A DNA stretch of 64,000 nucleotides from contig DAOLNV010000004.1 of assembly GCA_035416745.1 (NCBI GenBank), positions 9,775-73,774 of the forward strand, written 5' to 3'. Below the pieces are notes generated by a model that saw only the letters and a program-made list of their open reading frames with translations, made no database searches and was not told the origin of the DNA. Position numbers and translations under genes: made by a program. Below, in pieces: positions 26,307-33,234 of this stretch (its first letter is position 1; each line of letters starts with the position of its first letter). This DNA comes from Candidatus Hydrogenedentota bacterium. Lineage in GTDB: Bacteria; Hydrogenedentota; Hydrogenedentia; Hydrogenedentales; SLHB01.

Positions 26307-27254
26307 ATGAAAAAGCATGGTTTCACTTTGATTGAATTGTTGGTGGTAATCGCCATTATCGGCATTCTGGCCGCGATCCTCCTGCCGGCGCTGGCCCGTG
26401 CTCGCGAAGCCGCGCGCCGCGCCAGCTGCGCCAACAACCTCAAACAATTGGGCCTGATCTTCAAGATGTATGCGAACGAAAGCAAGGGCGAGAAGTGGCC
26501 GAGCATGTTGAAGGCCTTCCCTTTTCAGAGCGAGACAAGCCCCTTGCCGTGTTCAATACCAAACACGTTCAACCAGTTCTTCAACGGCCCGGCGGTTTAC
26601 CCCGAGTATATGACCGATGACAAGATCATCATTTGCCCGTCCGACGCCGATGGTGAACAGCGGGCAGACGAGTATTGGCGCAATACCGACGGCAGCGTCC
26701 AGCCCTGCGATTTCTGGGAAGTGTCTTACACGTACTATGGCTGGGCATTGAAGGACGAGTACGTCATCATGCCGGGAACGGATGTCAACGCCATGCCGGC
26801 GTCGTTTGACTATGGGTTCCTCTTCGCGGTCCAGACCGTTTTCACGGGCGTGGGTGCCGGCACGGGGAACGATGATCTTGTCAGTCTCTCCGCTGTTTTC
26901 AACTTTGGGAACGGCACCCCCTGGAACTCGTTTGAAAGCGATATCAGCTACGCGAGCGACACGGGCAAGGATGTGACCTGCTACCGTCTTCGTGAAGGCA
27001 TCGAGCGGTTCTTCATCACCGACATCAACAATCCGGCCGGCAGCGCCATGGCCCAAAGCGAGGTCCCGGTAATGTGGGACTCGGTCTGGTCTGCAACAGA
27101 AGGCCGGGAAAGCTACTTCAACCACATCCCCGGCGGCGGCAACGTGCTGTACATGGATGGGCACGTGGAGTTCGTCCGGTACCCGAGCGAGTGGCCGGTC
27201 TGCAAAGGCTACGTGCAGATGATGAATTTGCTCAGCAGCATGCTCAATCCGTAA
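26307..27254 (+). CDS. Prepilin-like protein P3
   Basis: 315 residues from the second of two ATGs, chosen for correct spacing from AAGGA and by match with P4 and P5 (MKKHGFTLIELLVV). Prepilin leader, hydrophobic helix and ANNLKQLGLIFKMYANES form the constant N-terminus. The variable middle is nearly the same as in the inverted copy P2 (PGTDVNAMPASFDYGFLFAV, SAVFNFGNGTPWNSF). REGIERFFITDINNPAG and HIPGGGNVLYMDGHVEF close it. Predicted exported pseudopilin-like protein of unknown role, first of five tandem copies. Confidence 0.92.
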   Translation: MKKHGFTLIELLVVIAIIGILAAILLPALARAREAARRASCANNLKQLGLIFKMYANESKGEKWPSMLKAFPFQSETSPLPCSIPNTFNQFFNGPAVYPEYMTDDKIIICPSDADGEQRADEYWRNTDGSVQPCDFWEVSYTYYGWALKDEYVIMPGTDVNAMPASFDYGFLFAVQTVFTGVGAGTGNDDLVSLSAVFNFGNGTPWNSFESDISYASDTGKDVTCYRLREGIERFFITDINNPAGSAMAQSEVPVMWDSVWSATEGRESYFNHIPGGGNVLYMDGHVEFVRYPSEWPVCKGYVQMMNLLSSMLNP

Positions 27255-27295
27255 CCCGTTCGCATTCGGTTCTTCATCATTAGCAGACTCATCAA

Positions 27296-27330
27296 AGCGC
27301 GCGCTCTTCGGGGCGCGCGCTGCTGTTGTT
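27296..27330 (+). terminator. Rho-independent terminator of P3
   Basis: Arms AGCGCGCGC (27296-27304) and GCGCGCGCT (27313-27321), 8-nt loop with TTCG, then GCTGTTGTT. Same stem sequence as the P1 and P2 terminators. Confidence 0.78.
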
Positions 27331-27398
27331 CGTGCGGCCGGCAGGACACATCTCGTCAAAGGCGCAAGCTGTTAACAAACCCGGAATGAGGGGTTTGT

Positions 27399-27445
27399 GA
27401 CGCGAGGTCGGAAAACTTGCCAAATGATCAAAGTTCTGTTATTCT
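27399..27445 (+). promoter_or_regulatory. Promoter of P4 with GACG-type dyad
   Basis: TTGCCA (27417-27422), 17 bp, TATTCT (27440-27445). GACG-cga-GGTC at 27399-27409, in the same position as in P3. Confidence 0.68.
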
Positions 27446-27451
27446 AGCTGC

Positions 27452-27638
27452 ATAGTTGAATACAATTTTTGATCGTTTTTGAGGCGGAGCGAGCGCAAGG
27501 GCCATCCGCTTGACCGCCTCAATGCGGGCGATAAGGGAGGTGATGGCTGGCGAGAAACAGTACCCGGCTTCTCCGCAATCCGCGGGAAATCAGTTCATCT
27601 GACATATTTGTCCCCTCAAATCTGGAAGGATAACTGCG
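27452..27638 (+). promoter_or_regulatory. Long 5' leader of P4 with distal 16S-complement element
   Basis: About 187 nt. A perfect GAGGCGG/CCGCCTC pair (27481-27487 with about 27514-27520) precedes CAATGCGGGCGATAAGGGAGGTGATGG-type sequence, with GGGAGGTGAT at 27535-27544. The working ribosome site is AAGGA just before ATG 27639, about 100 nt later. Confidence 0.6.
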
Positions 27639-28610
27639 ATGAAAAAACATGGATTTACCTTGATTGAATTGCTCGTGGTGATTGCCATCATCGGCATTCT
27701 GGCCGCGATCCTGCTGCCGGCGCTGGCCCGTGCCCGCGAGGCCGCCCGCCGCGCCAGCTGCGCCAACAACCTCAAACAGTTGGGGGTGGTCTTCAAGATG
27801 TACGCCAACGAGTCCAAAGGCGAGAAATGGCCGAGCCTGTGCAAGGCGTTTCCCAAATACTCCCTCCCCTGCGACCTGGATGACCCTGCCGCCCAGCCCA
27901 ACCACGTCAACAGGTTCTTTGATGGTCCGTCCGTGTATCCCGAGTATTTGACGGACGACAACGTCCTCATTTGCCCATCGGACGCGGACGGCTGGACCCG
28001 CGTGGAGGTCGACGGCTGGCGGCATCCTGATGCGATGTTTCCCAATGGAGGCATTAACCCCTGCCATTTCTGGGAAATCTCGTACGAGTACTACGGGTGG
28101 GCCGTGATGCCCGAGCTGCTGCTGGTGGGCCCCGTCAACACAACTACCCTGAACAGGGATTCCTACGACGTAATGGGCGGCGATTTCGAGCCTGGTTTCC
28201 TCGCCGCGATGCTGGAAGAGTTCGGCGTAGCCGGCACCTATCTTGACGACACGTGGGCCACCAGCCGCGGACAAGTTCACGAGCGCGACTTGACGCTGAA
28301 TCCTCCGGAAACGGATACAGGCGCAACGACCGTTTATCGCCTTCGTGAGGGCATTGAGCGGTTCTTCATCACCGACATCAACAATCCCGCGGGCAGCGCC
28401 TTGGCCCAGAGCGAAATTCCAGTCATGTGGGATATGGCGTGGACAACCTCGGACCCTCAGAACAAATGGAGCTATTTCAACCACATCCCCGGCGGCAGCA
28501 ATGTCCTTTACATGGACGGACATGTCGAATTCATTCGCTACCCGAGCGAATGGCCCGTGTGCAAAGCGTATGTAGACATGATGAATGCGCTGGCCACCGT
28601 GATCAGTTGA
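27639..28610 (+). CDS. Prepilin-like protein P4
   Basis: 323 residues with the MKKHGFTLIELLVV leader and the constant N-terminal helix. The middle (NHVNRFFDGPSVYPEYLT, GGINPCHFWEISYEYYGWA, SYDVMGGDFEPGFLAAML) groups with P6 and differs from P2/P3. REGIERFFITDINNPAG and HIPGGSNVLYMDGHVEF close it. Two or three Cys in the middle are shared with P5 and P6. Role as in the other copies: exported, assembled or anchored through its N-terminal helix, otherwise unknown. Confidence 0.92.
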   Translation: MKKHGFTLIELLVVIAIIGILAAILLPALARAREAARRASCANNLKQLGVVFKMYANESKGEKWPSLCKAFPKYSLPCDLDDPAAQPNHVNRFFDGPSVYPEYLTDDNVLICPSDADGWTRVEVDGWRHPDAMFPNGGINPCHFWEISYEYYGWAVMPELLLVGPVNTTTLNRDSYDVMGGDFEPGFLAAMLEEFGVAGTYLDDTWATSRGQVHERDLTLNPPETDTGATTVYRLREGIERFFITDINNPAGSALAQSEIPVMWDMAWTTSDPQNKWSYFNHIPGGSNVLYMDGHVEFIRYPSEWPVCKAYVDMMNALATVIS

Positions 28611-28729
28611 CCGGCTCAGCTCCTCGCCGCAAGAAGCAGGGGACCCCGGAAATATCCGTAGCCCCCAAACACCTGAAAAACTGCGATGTATCCGAGTAAG
28701 GTCCTTTAGCGGGGCAATTCGCGCAACTC

Positions 28730-28762
28730 GAGGGCGTGGGTGTCTTCCACGTCCTCTCTTTA
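28730..28762 (+). terminator. Rho-independent terminator of P4
   Basis: Arms GAGGGCGTGG (28730-28739) and CCACGTCCTC (28747-28756), 10 bp with one G-U pair, then TCTTTAAT. The stem resembles those after P5 and P6. Confidence 0.75.
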
Positions 28763-28811
28763 ATGCTCGGGCGGTTTTGCCCGCCCCCGCAATCTCCCCT
28801 GGCCCGCGTCT

Positions 28812-28860
28812 CTGACGAAACGTCAGAAAGGTTGACGCGGCGTCGACGGCGTGATAAAAT
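28812..28860 (+). promoter_or_regulatory. Promoter of P5 with perfect CTGACG-AAA-CGTCAG dyad
   Basis: Perfect dyad CTGACGAAACGTCAG (28812-28826), then TTGACG (28832-28837), 17 bp, TAAAAT (28855-28860). Compared with P6 both outer bases of the dyad differ and symmetry is kept. Confidence 0.75.
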
Positions 28861-28866
28861 CTCGGT

Positions 28867-29058
28867 GGATTGCTGGAAGTCGGACCGGATGCGTTCCAGG
28901 TACTTTGCGCGGATACGGTTTCGCGCACCGTGAACGCGCGTACTAGGGAGGTTATCAAGGACAGCGCTGATACTCTGCTAAGCCCGCATATGGAGAGGAG
29001 ATCTGTGCATATTTCGTAATAATTCTCTCCAAATCTAGAACCTAGAAGGATATCTCAC
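28867..29058 (+). promoter_or_regulatory. Long 5' leader of P5
   Basis: About 192 nt. Contains GGTAC, GCGCGGATACGGT, an ACGGT/ACCGT hairpin and GAACGCGCGTACTA, then AGGGAGGTTAT (28945-28955). GCGCG/CGCGC and GTAC/GTAC can pair around the inner hairpin. The start-proximal ribosome site is AAGGA before ATG 29059. Confidence 0.58.
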
Positions 29059-30012
29059 ATGAAGAAGCATGGCTTTACCCTGATCGAATTGCTCGTCGTA
29101 ATTGCCATAATCGGCATTTTGGCCGCGATTTTACTGCCGGCCCTGGCTCGCGCTCGCGAGGCAGCCCGCCGCGCGAGCTGCGCCAACAACCTCAAACAGA
29201 TGGGGTTGGTATTCAAGATGTACGCCAACGAGGCCACGGGCGAGAAGTGGCCCAGCATGATCAAGGCGTTTCCGAACTACACCCAGAATTGCGACCAGCC
29301 CAACCAGATTAACCGTTTCTTTGACGGCCCGGCGGTATACCCCGAATACCTGACGGACGACAACATCCTGATTTGCCCTTCCGACGGTGACGGCTGGACC
29401 CGCGTGGTGGAAGATGGCTGGCGGAACCCTTCCGTGATGACTCCGAGTGGCGGCATTAACCCCTGCCATTTCTGGGAAATCTCGTACGAATACTACGGAT
29501 GGGCGATAAAGCCCGAGCATGTCATTGCGGCGGGAACCGATATCAACGCCATGCCTGCTACGTTCGATTACGGCATGCTCGGCGCTATGGCAACCGTTTT
29601 CCTGGGCACCAACCCCCTGGGCTCGACCGATCCCTCCGTCGCAGCCGTCTCCGCCGTCGTTAACTTCGCGAACGGCACACCCTGGAATTCCTTTGAAGGC
29701 GATATCAGTTACACGAGCGACGCCGGCGTTGGCGTGACCATCTATCGTCTTCGCGAAGGCATCGAGCGGTTCATGATCACCGACATCAACAACCCGGCCG
29801 GCAGCGCAAAGGCCCAGAGCGAGATCTCAGTGATGTGGGACATGGCCTGGACGCCTCTGGCATCGGATGGCTGGAGCTATTTCAATCACGTGCCGGGCGG
29901 CGGCAATGTGCTGTATATGGACGGCCATGTCGAGTTCCTCCGGTATCCGAGCGAATGGCCCATCTGCCGTGCGTACCCGCAGATGATGGACCTCATGAAC
30001 GCCTTTATCTAG
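29059..30012 (+). CDS. Prepilin-like protein P5 (apparent mosaic)
   Basis: 317 residues with the MKKHGFTLIELLVV prepilin leader. The first part of the middle matches P4/P6 (GGINPCHFWEISYEYYGWA), while from about residue 155 it switches to the P2/P3 type (AGTDINAMPATFDYG, NGTPWNSFEGDISY). The constant block reads REGIERFMITDINNPAG, with Met in place of Phe, and the tail is HVPGGGNVLYMDGHVEF. It is a predicted exported pseudopilin-like protein and its own transcription unit. Confidence 0.92.
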   Translation: MKKHGFTLIELLVVIAIIGILAAILLPALARAREAARRASCANNLKQMGLVFKMYANEATGEKWPSMIKAFPNYTQNCDQPNQINRFFDGPAVYPEYLTDDNILICPSDGDGWTRVVEDGWRNPSVMTPSGGINPCHFWEISYEYYGWAIKPEHVIAAGTDINAMPATFDYGMLGAMATVFLGTNPLGSTDPSVAAVSAVVNFANGTPWNSFEGDISYTSDAGVGVTIYRLREGIERFMITDINNPAGSAKAQSEISVMWDMAWTPLASDGWSYFNHVPGGGNVLYMDGHVEFLRYPSEWPICRAYPQMMDLMNAFI

Positions 30013-30051
30013 CAGCGGCACTGAACCAACTCACAGCTGAGAAAGCTCCCG

Positions 30052-30085
30052 GGGCGTGGGCACTACCCACGCCCTTCTTCTGTCT
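30052..30085 (+). terminator. Rho-independent terminator of P5
   Basis: Perfect 9-bp stem GGGCGTGGG (30052-30060) / CCCACGCCC (30066-30074), 5-nt loop, then TTCTTCTGTCT. Confidence 0.82.
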
Positions 30086-30120
30086 GTGCGGCCGGCGGTT
30101 CCGGGATGGGAATCCGCGCT

Positions 30121-30170
30121 TTGACGAAACGTCAAGAAAACTTGACGCAGCGTCGACTGCCTGATAAAAT
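30121..30170 (+). promoter_or_regulatory. Promoter of P6 with perfect TTGACG-AAA-CGTCAA dyad
   Basis: Perfect dyad TTGACGAAACGTCAA (30121-30135). A second dyad CGTCAAG-AAAA-CTTGACG (30130-30147) overlaps the -35 box TTGACG (30142-30147). Then 17 bp and TAAAAT (30165-30170). Confidence 0.77.
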
Positions 30171-30176
30171 CAGGCT

Positions 30177-30359
30177 GGATCGATAAAGACTGGATTGGAT
30201 GCGTTCGAGGTACTGTGCGCGGATACGGTGCTGCGCAACCTGAACGCGCGTACTATGGAGGCTAGTAAGGACGGCGCTAATACTCCGCTTCTCCCGCATT
30301 TTGCGGCAAACCCGTTTGTGTGTCGTAATAATTCTCCTCAAACCAGAAGGATGGCCTAG
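30177..30359 (+). promoter_or_regulatory. Long 5' leader of P6
   Basis: About 183 nt, clearly homologous to the P5 leader: GGTACTGTGCGCGGATACGG, an inner GGT/ACC hairpin, GAACGCGCGTACTA, then TGGAGGCTA (30256-30264). The ribosome site AGAAGGA lies just before ATG 30360. Confidence 0.58.
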
Positions 30360-31319
30360 ATGAGAAAGCTCGGTTTTACCTTGATCGAACTGCTCGTGGT
30401 GATTGCCATTATAGGCATTCTGGCCGCGATCCTGCTGCCGGCCCTGGCTCGCGCCCGCGAAGCCGCCCGCCGCGCCAGTTGCGCCAACAACCTTAAACAA
30501 TTGGGGTTGGTATTCAAGATGTACTCCAACGAGTCCAAAGGCGAGAAGTGGCCGAGCATGGCGAAGGCGTTTCCACGCTATGACCTCGGATGCGCTCAAG
30601 TGAACTTGACCAATCGTTTCTTTAACGGTCCGTCGGTGTATCCCGAATACTTGACGGATGACAATATTTTGCTTTGCCCGTCCGACGGCGATGGTCAGAC
30701 CCGTGTCGAGACCGACGGCTGGCGGAACCCGGTTGCCCTGTTCCCGGGCGGCGGCATCAACCCCTGCCATTTCTGGGAGATCTCGTACGAGTACTATGGC
30801 TGGGCCCTGATGCCCCAGCAGGTAATCGTAGGCCCTGTCAGCGACGCGACCCTGAACAAATCTTCGTACGACGTAATGGGCGGCGATTTCGAGGCGGGTT
30901 TCCTCAATGCGGTTATGGAACAGTTCGGCGTGCTTGATGCCGGCGCAGCACAGGCAGCCCTGTTTGCGTCGTCCCCCGGCTCGGTTCATGAGAACGATAT
31001 GACCATGAACCCTCCCGACTCAGACACCAATGAAACGACCATTTACCGGCTCCGCGAAGGCATCGAGCGGTTCTTCATCACCGACATCAATAACCCTGCG
31101 GGAAGTTCCAAGGCCCAGACAGAGATCCCGGTGATGTGGGACTGGGCATGGGGTCCGATTGACCCTGTCAATGGTTGGAGCTACTTCAACCACATCCCCG
31201 GCGGCAGCAATGTCCTCTATATGGACGGCCACGTCGAGTTTTTACGTTACCCGGGCGAGTGGCCGGTCTGCAAAGCATATGTGGCTATGATGAACGCGCT
31301 GGCGGGTGTCGTCGGATAA
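30360..31319 (+). CDS. Prepilin-like protein P6
   Basis: 319 residues, opening MRKLGFTLIELLVV. The middle groups with P4 (WRNPVALFPGGGINPCHFWE, SYDVMGGDFEAGFLNAVMEQ). REGIERFFITDINNPAG and HIPGGSNVLYMDGHVEF close it, with RYPGEWPVCKAYVAMM at the end. Predicted exported pseudopilin-like protein with unknown partner. Own promoter, leader and terminator. Confidence 0.92.
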   Translation: MRKLGFTLIELLVVIAIIGILAAILLPALARAREAARRASCANNLKQLGLVFKMYSNESKGEKWPSMAKAFPRYDLGCAQVNLTNRFFNGPSVYPEYLTDDNILLCPSDGDGQTRVETDGWRNPVALFPGGGINPCHFWEISYEYYGWALMPQQVIVGPVSDATLNKSSYDVMGGDFEAGFLNAVMEQFGVLDAGAAQAALFASSPGSVHENDMTMNPPDSDTNETTIYRLREGIERFFITDINNPAGSSKAQTEIPVMWDWAWGPIDPVNGWSYFNHIPGGSNVLYMDGHVEFLRYPGEWPVCKAYVAMMNALAGVVG

Positions 31320-31349
31320 TTCGCGAGACCATCGCATAGCGCAATCTAA

Positions 31350-31377
31350 GGGCGTGGGGATCTCCCATGCCCTTTTT
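31350..31377 (+). terminator. Rho-independent terminator of P6
   Basis: Stem GGGCGTGGG (31350-31358) / CCCATGCCC (31364-31372) with one G-U pair, loop of 5, followed by five T. The strongest of the set. Confidence 0.85.
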
Positions 31378-31420
31378 GTGTGTGCCCAGCCGTCTATCGC
31401 GAACCGCTGGTTCCCGGTCC

Positions 31421-31478
31421 GACGGAACGTCAACGAAACGTCAAGAAGCTTGACGCCCCGCCGCCAGCAGATTACAAT
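31421..31478 (+). promoter_or_regulatory. Promoter of P7 with stacked GACG dyads
   Basis: GACG-GAA-CGTC (31421-31431), then ACGAAACGT (31433-31441), then CGTCAAG-AAG-CTTGACG (31439-31455), whose right arm contains the -35 TTGACG (31450-31455). 17 bp later is TACAAT (31473-31478). Confidence 0.75.
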
Positions 31479-31484
31479 CTTGGC

Positions 31485-31668
31485 AGGTCGGTGGATATTG
31501 GAGCGGGGGAATTCCACGACATGACGGGCTGGTGCCAGGGCTTGCAGAGAGAACGCTCGCAGTCTGGGAGGTGATGTAGAGCGGCAATTGCTCGCGGCTT
31601 TTCCATACCTTTCGGACAACTATTCTCTTTGTAGTGATGGTCGCGTTTAACCAACAAGGGTTACCGAG
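31485..31668 (+). promoter_or_regulatory. Long 5' leader of P7
   Basis: About 184 nt. GAACGCTCGCAGTC is followed by TGGGAGGTGATG (31565-31576), about 99 nt before ATG 31669. The start-proximal site is the weaker AAGGG. An ATG right after the element meets a stop codon at once, so no leader peptide is possible there. Confidence 0.58.
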
Positions 31669-32616
31669 ATGAAAAAACATGGTTTTACCCTGATCGAACT
31701 GCTCGTGGTGATTGCCATTATAGGCATTCTGGCCGCGATCCTGCTGCCGGCCCTGGCTCGCGCCCGCGAAGCCGCCCGCCGCGCCAGCTGCGCGAACAAT
31801 CTGAAGCAGTTGGGCATTATCTACAAGATGTATGCCAATGAGAGCAAAGGCGAAAAATGGCCCCGCAACCATGGTGTACAGCCATGGCGTCCGGCCACTG
31901 CGGCTTCCCTTGGCTGCCTTAATGCGCACAATGGTTCCCAGTTCGGCCCCGACATGGTGGCGCTATATCCTGACTATCTGACCGATTCTAATGTGCTGGT
32001 TTGCCCGTCCTGGAACAACTACGATATGCCCCCCGCGATTGGCGTGGGGGTGATCGAGGATGATGGCAGCGGCACATGCCCGTGGGTTGGTTTCATCTCG
32101 CAGCCGGGCGACTGCTATCACTACCTGGGATATGCGTTCGACCGCTGCGATGAAGGAGAGCCCACGGTCCCGCATCCCTATAATCCCGCCGTCCAGGTTC
32201 CGTCTCAGGTCGCGACAACGCTGATGCTGCCCGAGAACGCGACAGCAATGGCGGTCTTCCTGAATCTGTCTACCGATCCGGCTGATAACGCCGCGCTGGA
32301 TCAGGATTTGGTTGCTGCCGCCGGCGACGGAAACGGCGGGAGTCAGACAATCTACCGGTTGCGCGAAGGAATCGAGCGGTTTCTTATCACCGACATCAAT
32401 AACCCTGCCGGGAGCGCTATGGCTCAGAGCCAATTGGCGGTTTCCTGGGACATGATCTCCTCAAATTGGGAGAACTACTCAACGTTTAATCACGTCCCCG
32501 GCGGCTCCAATGTGCTGTACATGGACGGCCATGTCGAATTCCTGAGGTATCCGCACGAGCGGTTCCCGGTGACCCGCAGCTGGGCCGAATTCTGGGGCAA
32601 CATGCCTGCACAATGA
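31669..32616 (+). CDS. Prepilin-like protein P7
   Basis: 315 residues, MKKHGFTLIELLVV start. This is the most divergent of the tandem copies: its middle (CLNAHNGSQFGPDMVALYP, WNNYDMPPAIGVGVIED, YLGYAFDRCDEGEP) is closer in plan to P1. REGIERFLITDINNPAG and HVPGGSNVLYMDGHVEF remain constant, but the end lacks the SEWPVCKAY segment. Predicted exported pseudopilin-like protein. Confidence 0.91.
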   Translation: MKKHGFTLIELLVVIAIIGILAAILLPALARAREAARRASCANNLKQLGIIYKMYANESKGEKWPRNHGVQPWRPATAASLGCLNAHNGSQFGPDMVALYPDYLTDSNVLVCPSWNNYDMPPAIGVGVIEDDGSGTCPWVGFISQPGDCYHYLGYAFDRCDEGEPTVPHPYNPAVQVPSQVATTLMLPENATAMAVFLNLSTDPADNAALDQDLVAAAGDGNGGSQTIYRLREGIERFLITDINNPAGSAMAQSQLAVSWDMISSNWENYSTFNHVPGGSNVLYMDGHVEFLRYPHERFPVTRSWAEFWGNMPAQ

Positions 32617-32641
32617 TAGCAGCGTTTTTGTTCTTCACATG

Positions 32642-32679
32642 TGGGGCGCATGGGTTTGCTCATGCGCCCCAGTTTCTTT
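32642..32679 (+). terminator. Rho-independent terminator of P7
   Basis: Perfect stem GGGGCGCATG (32643-32652) / CATGCGCCCC (32661-32670), extended by a T-A pair, 8-nt loop, then GTTTCTTT. Confidence 0.82.
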
Positions 32680-32764
32680 GCGGCTGCGCCGCGGCCGACG
32701 CCCGCCGAAATCGAACGGGCCCGCAGGGCAGGGAACGTAATATGGGGCGTATCGAGCTACGTTC

Positions 32765-33157
32765 TTACTTGGCGGGCGTTTCACCGGCCCGGCGGGGCCG
32801 CCACCAGAAATGCCAAAGGAAAAACGGTGCGGCGAATCCGCCCGCGGTGTTTGCAACGAGGTCGCCAATCGCAAACGTGCGCTGGGGCACGAAGATCTGG
32901 TGGCACTCGTCGCTTAACCCGTAGAGGGCCGTGAAGACTATCGGGAACCAGAACTGCCAACGCGGTGAAAGCCGGGAACCCGAACGTTGCAACCCCACCG
33001 ACACCAGCCCGGCCAGTCCCGCGTAGACGCCGAAATGGCCGAACTTGTCGATGCCGAATACTGAGGGTATCTCGACCCCGAGCGGGCGCGGCTGCGATGA
33101 AATCCAGAAAATCCCCGCACAATAGAGGGCCGTGGCGATAATGTAGCGGGTTTTCAC
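32765..33157 (-). CDS. VanZ-family membrane protein
   Basis: 130 residues from a GTG with GGGAG about 10 nt upstream; longer starts up to 33280 would overlap the sulfatase gene. Four hydrophobic segments: YIIATALYCAGIFWIS, then the family mark DKFGHFGVYAGLAGLVSVG, FPIVFTALYGLSDECHQIFVP (with the conserved DE-x-HQ) and DLVANTAGGFAAPFFL. VanZ-like proteins are inner-membrane proteins of uncertain function; one member gives low-level teicoplanin resistance. It lies directly after the sulfatase gene on the same strand, so it may be cotranscribed. Confidence 0.87.
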   Translation of the reverse strand: MKTRYIIATALYCAGIFWISSQPRPLGVEIPSVFGIDKFGHFGVYAGLAGLVSVGLQRSGSRLSPRWQFWFPIVFTALYGLSDECHQIFVPQRTFAIGDLVANTAGGFAAPFFLWHFWWRPRRAGETPAK

Positions 33158-33234
33158 TCGACGCGTGCTCCCTGGCGCGGCGCGCAGTGTTTGCACATTG
33201 GCTGTGCGCGCCGCTCCCGTTTCCTGAATGCCCC

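Noticed and set aside
26126..31668. Known cyclic di-GMP (GEMM) riboswitch in the prepilin-like leaders
   Set aside because: I compared the leaders by eye with the GEMM consensus and did not find its conserved core blocks.
14273..32616. Reading the repeated N-terminal prepilin sequence as a CRISPR-like or mobile repeat
   Set aside because: The repeats are the coding N-termini of paralogous genes, unevenly spaced and in frame; no transposase or short regular repeats occur.
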